A stretch of DNA of 15,287 nt from positions 1 to 15,287 of the forward strand of contig JBKHJZ010000071.1 in the NCBI GenBank assembly GCA_046537875.1, read 5' to 3'. The DNA comes from JBKHJZ01 sp046537875. Lineage in GTDB: Bacteria > Actinomycetota > Acidimicrobiia > Acidimicrobiales > VFJN01. The notes beneath the pieces were generated by a model. That model was not told the DNA's origin and did no database searches. It saw only the letters and a program-made list of their open reading frames with translations. This document shows positions 12,422-15,287 of this stretch, piece after piece; the stretch's first letter is position 1; every line of letters begins with the position of its first letter. A program made the translations under genes and the position numbers.

Positions 12422-13201
12422 TCAGGTGTTCTGCACGGTCAGGCCGCCGTCGACCGCGAGCACGGCGCCGTTGACGTAGGAGGCGGCCGGCAGCACCAGG
12501 GAGAGCACCATGTGCGCCACCTCCTCGGGTTCTCCGTAGCGCCGCATCGGCACCCGCCGGCGGGCGAACTTCGTCTTGGCCTCCTCGGGGATGAGCGCGG
12601 TCATGCCGGTGCGGATCGGGCCCGGGCAGACGGCGTTGACGGTCACGCCGGTCGAGCCGAGCTCGACCGCCAGCGCGCGGGTGAGGCCGATGACGCCGTG
12701 CTTCGACGCGGCGTAGGGCGAGAGATGGGCGGTCGCCCCCAGGCCCTCGGTGGAGGCGATGTTCACGATGCGGCCGCCGCCGTCACGGCGCAGGTGCGGG
12801 AGGCAGGCGCGGGCGAACGTGGCGTGCGCCGTGAGGTTGACCGCGAGCGTGGCATCCCACGCCTGCTCGTACCCCTCGGCATCGATCGAGGCCGGCAGGC
12901 TCACGCCGGCGTTGTTCACCAGGATGTGCGGCGACCCCAGCCGGGCCGCGACATCGTCGACCGCAGCATGCACCGCCGCGCGGTCGGCCACGTCGAGCGC
13001 CCACGTGGCGGCCGTTCCGCCCGCGTCCGCGATCTCGCGACCGACGGCCTCGACGCCGTCCGACGACCGGTCGATCACCGCCACCGACGCCCCCTCGTCG
13101 GCGAGGAGGTGTGCCGTCGCCCGGCCGATCCCCGAGGCGGCACCGGTGACGATCGCGACCCGGCCGGCCACCGAGCGGGAGAGTTGCGTGATCCGTGCCA
13201 T
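12422..13201 (-). CDS. classical SDR-family NAD(P)-dependent oxidoreductase
   Basis: A 259-residue classical short-chain dehydrogenase. The cofactor motif TGAASGIG is at 19-26, NNAG at 96-99, the catalytic tetrad N122, S150, Y163 and K167 is complete (YAASK), and PGPIRTGM at 193-200 is the usual loop after strand 6. Asp44 at the end of the second strand (VIDRSS) points to NAD(H) rather than NADP(H). The C-terminus YVNGAVLAVDGGLT (242-255) is typical of FabG-like and hydroxy-acid or alcohol dehydrogenases. The substrate cannot be read from sequence. ATG 13201 lacks a clear ribosome site. It is divergent from alkB with 179 nt between starts. A role in oxidising alkane-derived alcohols is possible, but SDRs are too common for this to weigh much. 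Confidence 0.92.
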   Translation of the reverse strand: MARITQLSRSVAGRVAIVTGAASGIGRATAHLLADEGASVAVIDRSSDGVEAVGREIADAGGTAATWALDVADRAAVHAAVDDVAARLGSPHILVNNAGVSLPASIDAEGYEQAWDATLAVNLTAHATFARACLPHLRRDGGGRIVNIASTEGLGATAHLSPYAASKHGVIGLTRALAVELGSTGVTVNAVCPGPIRTGMTALIPEEAKTKFARRRVPMRRYGEPEEVAHMVLSLVLPAASYVNGAVLAVDGGLTVQNT

Positions 13202-13343
13202 GCGGGCGGGACGCTACCGCCCGGTGCCATCCAGCCAGGGATCGACCGCGGACACCGCACTGCCGCCGGCGGTCCCGGCCCCGTGGCCGCGTCGGCCATC
13301 GCCGTGGCGTCGGCCGTCGCCTCGGCCCGTCGGTTGGCCGGGC

Positions 13344-13380
13344 CCTTGACAGATCCGGCACACCTGTCAAGGTTGTGGAC
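13344..13380 (+). promoter_or_regulatory. alkB promoter with 29-bp inverted-repeat operator
   Basis: CCTTGACAG (13344-13352) and CTGTCAAGG (13364-13372) are perfect 9-bp arms around an 11-nt spacer. The left arm contains a consensus -35 box TTGACA (13346-13351). Seventeen nt later is a weak -10 AAGGTT (13369-13374), which would start transcription at about 13381, the A of the alkB ATG, giving a leaderless mRNA. Alternatively AAGG (13369-13372) is a ribosome site 8 nt before ATG. Repressor binding would block the promoter. The TetR gene downstream of alkB is the likely ligand-responsive partner. Confidence 0.7.
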
Positions 13381-14571
13381 ATGGATGCGACGACTGTCGA
13401 CGCCGGCGGGCAGGGCGGCGAGACCACGCGGTGGCGTGACCGCAAGCTGCTGTTCTGGCCCTTGGCGCTGGTCGTGCCGCTCATCCCACTGCGCAGCGTT
13501 GCGCTGGCGGAGCAGGACGCCCACCCCCTGCTGTGGTTCCTTGCGCCGATCGTCGTGTTCCTCGTGTTCCCGATCGTCGACACGCTCGCCGGCCTCGACC
13601 GGAGGAACCCGCCGGAGAGCGAGGTTCCCCGGCTCGAGACCCGCCGGTACTACCGGTGGGTCACCTACGCGTACATCCCGCTGCAGTACCTGTCGCTCGT
13701 GGTCGCCTGCGGGCTGTGGGCCGGGGGCGAGCTGCGCTGGTGGGAGTCGCTCGGGCTGGCCACCGGGGTCGGCCTGGTGGGCGGCATCGCGATCAACACC
13801 GCCCACGAGCTCGGCCACAAGCGCCCGGCCGTGGAGCGCTGGCTGTCCAAGGTCGCGCTGGCCCAGACCGCGTACGGGCACTTCCAGCTCGAGCACAACC
13901 GGGGCCACCACACCCGGGTGTCGACCCCCGACGACCCGGCCAGCGCCCGCATGGGCGAGAGCTTCTACTGGTTCCTGCCCCGGACGGTCCTCGGCAGCCT
14001 GCGCTCGGCGCTCCGGCTCGAGCGCGAGCGCGAGCGGCGCCTGGGTCAGCGGTTCTGGTCGCCGCGCAACGAGCTGCTGAACGCCTGGGCGATGACGGTC
14101 GTCCTCTTCGGCGGGCTCGTCGCCTGGTTCGGCTGGAGCATCGCCCCGTGGCTCGCCCTCCAGGCCGTGCTCGGGTTCTCCCTGCTCGAGGTCGTCAACT
14201 ACATCGAGCACTACGGCCTGCTGCGCCGGCGGGGTCCCGACGGCCGCTACGAGCGCTGCCGGCCCGAGCACTCGTGGAACGCCAGCAACGTGGTCTCGAA
14301 CCTGCTGCTGTTCCAGCTGCAGCGCCACAGCGACCACCACGCCTTCCCGACGCGCCGCTACCAGGTGCTGCGCCACTACGAGGACGTGCCCCAGCTGCCG
14401 ACCGGGTACGCGGGCATGATCGTGCTCGCAGCGATCCCGCCGCTGTGGCGCCGGGTGATGGACCCCCGGGTGATCGACTTCTACGGCGGCGACGTCACGC
14501 GGGCCAACCTCCACCCGCGCCAGCGCGCGCGGCTCGTGGCCCGCTACGGCGCACCGGCCGCCGCGGCATGA
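13381..14571 (+). CDS. alkB: AlkB-type alkane 1-monooxygenase
   Basis: A 396-residue integral-membrane non-haem diiron monooxygenase that hydroxylates the terminal carbon of alkanes. The diagnostic motifs are all present: NTAHELGHK (H142, H146), LEHNRGHHTRVSTP (H172, H176, H177), NYIEHYGLLRRR (H277) and LQRHSDHHAFPTRRYQ (H316, H319, H320), nine His in total matching the diiron ligand pattern. Hydrophobic segments at about 24-42, 50-68, 95-112, 120-140, 235-252 and 255-272 fit the usual six helices. There is no fused rubredoxin at the C-terminus, and none elsewhere in the window, although the enzyme needs rubredoxin as electron donor. ATG 13381 is chosen because the protein aligns from there and the promoter lies immediately upstream. 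The TetR gene overlaps its stop. Confidence 0.95.
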   Translation: MDATTVDAGGQGGETTRWRDRKLLFWPLALVVPLIPLRSVALAEQDAHPLLWFLAPIVVFLVFPIVDTLAGLDRRNPPESEVPRLETRRYYRWVTYAYIPLQYLSLVVACGLWAGGELRWWESLGLATGVGLVGGIAINTAHELGHKRPAVERWLSKVALAQTAYGHFQLEHNRGHHTRVSTPDDPASARMGESFYWFLPRTVLGSLRSALRLERERERRLGQRFWSPRNELLNAWAMTVVLFGGLVAWFGWSIAPWLALQAVLGFSLLEVVNYIEHYGLLRRRGPDGRYERCRPEHSWNASNVVSNLLLFQLQRHSDHHAFPTRRYQVLRHYEDVPQLPTGYAGMIVLAAIPPLWRRVMDPRVIDFYGGDVTRANLHPRQRARLVARYGAPAAAA

Positions 14572-15185
14572 GCACGTCCCCGCGGCGACCGTGGGGAGAG
14601 GTGTCGCGGTCGCTGCTCCGCGACACGGTGCTGCGCGCCGCCGACCGGTTGCTGGCCGGGCGCGCCTGGGGCGACATCACCATGGCCCAGGTGGCCCGGG
14701 CCGCGGGTGTCAGCCGGCAGACCGTCTACAACGAGTTCGGCAACCGCCGTGAGCTCGCACTGGCCTACGCGATGTGGGCCGGTGACCAGTTGCTCGACGA
14801 GGTCGAGCGGTGCGTGGCCGACCACCGGGACGACCCGCTGGCCGCGCTCGTGGCGGCGTTCACGGTGTTCCTCGACCTCGGCGCCGGGCACCCGCTCGTC
14901 CGCTCGCTCGCCGACAGCAGCGGGGCCGACGACCTGGCCTCGGTGCTGGCCGGCACGCGTCGCTCGTCGATCGTCGGCAACGCCAGCGGCCGCCTGGCCG
15001 AGATCATCGCCGCCGCGTGGCCGGACTTCCCCGCCGAGGCGGTGACGGTCGCCAGCGAGGTGCTCGTCCGGCTCGCGGTCAGCCACCTCCTGCAGCCCAC
15101 CACCGACCACGAGGACGCCGCCCGCCAGGTCGCCCTGGTGTTCGCCCCGTTCCTCGCCCAGGCGCGCACGGCCCCGTCGGTCTGA
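14568..15185 (+). CDS. TetR-family regulator, probable repressor of alkB
   Basis: A 205-residue TetR-family repressor. The N-terminal DNA-binding domain has the helix-turn-helix ITMAQVARAAGVSRQTVYNEFGNRRELALAYA (37-68), typical in its Q-T-V-Y-x-x-F-x-N/D-R/K-x-E-L ending. The C-terminal part (about 75-200) is a helical ligand-binding domain of usual length. The ATG overlaps the alkB stop as ATGA, so it is translated with alkB and is expected to respond to alkane-derived fatty acids or alcohols. Comparable TetR genes (AlkU/AlkX type) follow alkB in other actinobacteria, and some are reported to repress alkB by binding an inverted repeat upstream. The dyad at 13344-13372 is its probable site. 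Ligand and target are inference. Confidence 0.92.
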   Translation: MSTSPRRPWGEVSRSLLRDTVLRAADRLLAGRAWGDITMAQVARAAGVSRQTVYNEFGNRRELALAYAMWAGDQLLDEVERCVADHRDDPLAALVAAFTVFLDLGAGHPLVRSLADSSGADDLASVLAGTRRSSIVGNASGRLAEIIAAAWPDFPAEAVTVASEVLVRLAVSHLLQPTTDHEDAARQVALVFAPFLAQARTAPSV

Positions 15186-15287
15186 GCGGGCACCGGCGGC
15201 CGAGCGACCACCGGCCGTCAACACGGGTCCCGGTGGCCAGCCGCCGGGGCGCCGCCGGAGCGGTCGCGGGCCGGGCGGCATACTTGC
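15186..15287. other. terminal non-coding stretch to window edge
   Basis: No gene is seen after the TetR stop. The region is GC-rich with no clear terminator. The last bases form CATACTTGC (15279-15287), an AT-richer word that may begin a promoter region continuing beyond the window. Any rubredoxin gene of the alk cluster would have to lie further on. Confidence 0.35.

Noticed and set aside
13281..13319. Imperfect direct repeat (CCGTGGC...GTCGGCC twice) upstream of alkB.
   Set aside because: It is short, imperfect and made of common GC words; it could be chance in this composition.
13195..13380. N-terminal extension of AlkB from 13195.
   Set aside because: The extension is Arg/Pro-rich, covers the promoter and operator, and AlkB homology begins after 13381.
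15281..15287. TACTTGC at the window end, identical to the MarR half-site.
   Set aside because: A 7-base match is expected about once by chance in a window this size, and the other half-site would be outside it.
1..15287. Search for tRNA/rRNA genes, CRISPR repeats, transposases, attachment sites and toxin-antitoxin or defence genes.
   Set aside because: None seen by eye on either strand. Gene content and composition are uniform and chromosomal in character.

Overview
The window is a gene-dense, very GC-rich stretch of bacterial chromosome, most likely from an actinobacterium and plausibly from the Acidimicrobiia/Actinomycetota. This rests on the strong G/C bias at third codon positions, GTG starts, stop/start overlaps, two mycothiol-type enzyme families (a DinB/maleylpyruvate-isomerase-like protein and an arsenate reductase of the mycothiol type), a YlbL-type PDZ-Lon protease, an MSMEG_6728-family protein and an actinobacterial AlkB-TetR pair. 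The assignment below phylum is inference. I see no tRNA, rRNA, CRISPR array, insertion sequence or phage gene.

Layout. 1-114: upstream leader. 115-576 (+): PEBP/YbhB-like protein. 2072-612 (-): tight three-gene unit of a TIGR03086-type DinB-like protein, an ArsR-type regulator and an SRPBCC protein, each overlapping the next. 2247-3503 (+): Amidohydro_2-family hydrolase, divergent from that unit. 3629-4078 (+): ArsC/LMW-phosphatase-fold arsenate reductase. 4177-5678 (+): two overlapping lipoproteins, the second with a thioredoxin-like domain carrying CX4C. 8066-5743 (-): MSMEG_6728-family protein, Mug uracil/mismatch DNA glycosylase and a YlbL-type membrane protease. 8230-9603 (+): five-helix membrane protein with a His-rich linker and an unidentified C-terminal domain. 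9710-12306 (+): MarR regulator coupled to a CLC chloride transporter with CBS and TrkA_C domains. 13201-12422 (-): SDR oxidoreductase. 13381-15185 (+): AlkB alkane monooxygenase with its overlapping TetR regulator.

How the genes fit together. The clearest functional module is alkane oxidation: alkB and the TetR gene share an ATGA overlap, and a perfect 9-bp inverted repeat lies across a TTGACA -35 box just before alkB, an attractive auto-operator. The divergent SDR could act on products of that pathway, but this is speculative. MarR-CLC is a second regulator/transporter unit with its own dyad at the MarR start. A third possible operator lies between the MSMEG_6728 gene and the His-rich membrane protein, and a fourth between the ArsR unit and the amidohydrolase. 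All four stand out because they are AT-richer islands in a GC-rich background. Two of the convergent gene pairs end in inverted repeats that contain both stop codons.

No unequivocally new system is visible. The least explained gene is the His-rich membrane protein at 8230-9603. The most testable regulatory prediction is the alkB operator.
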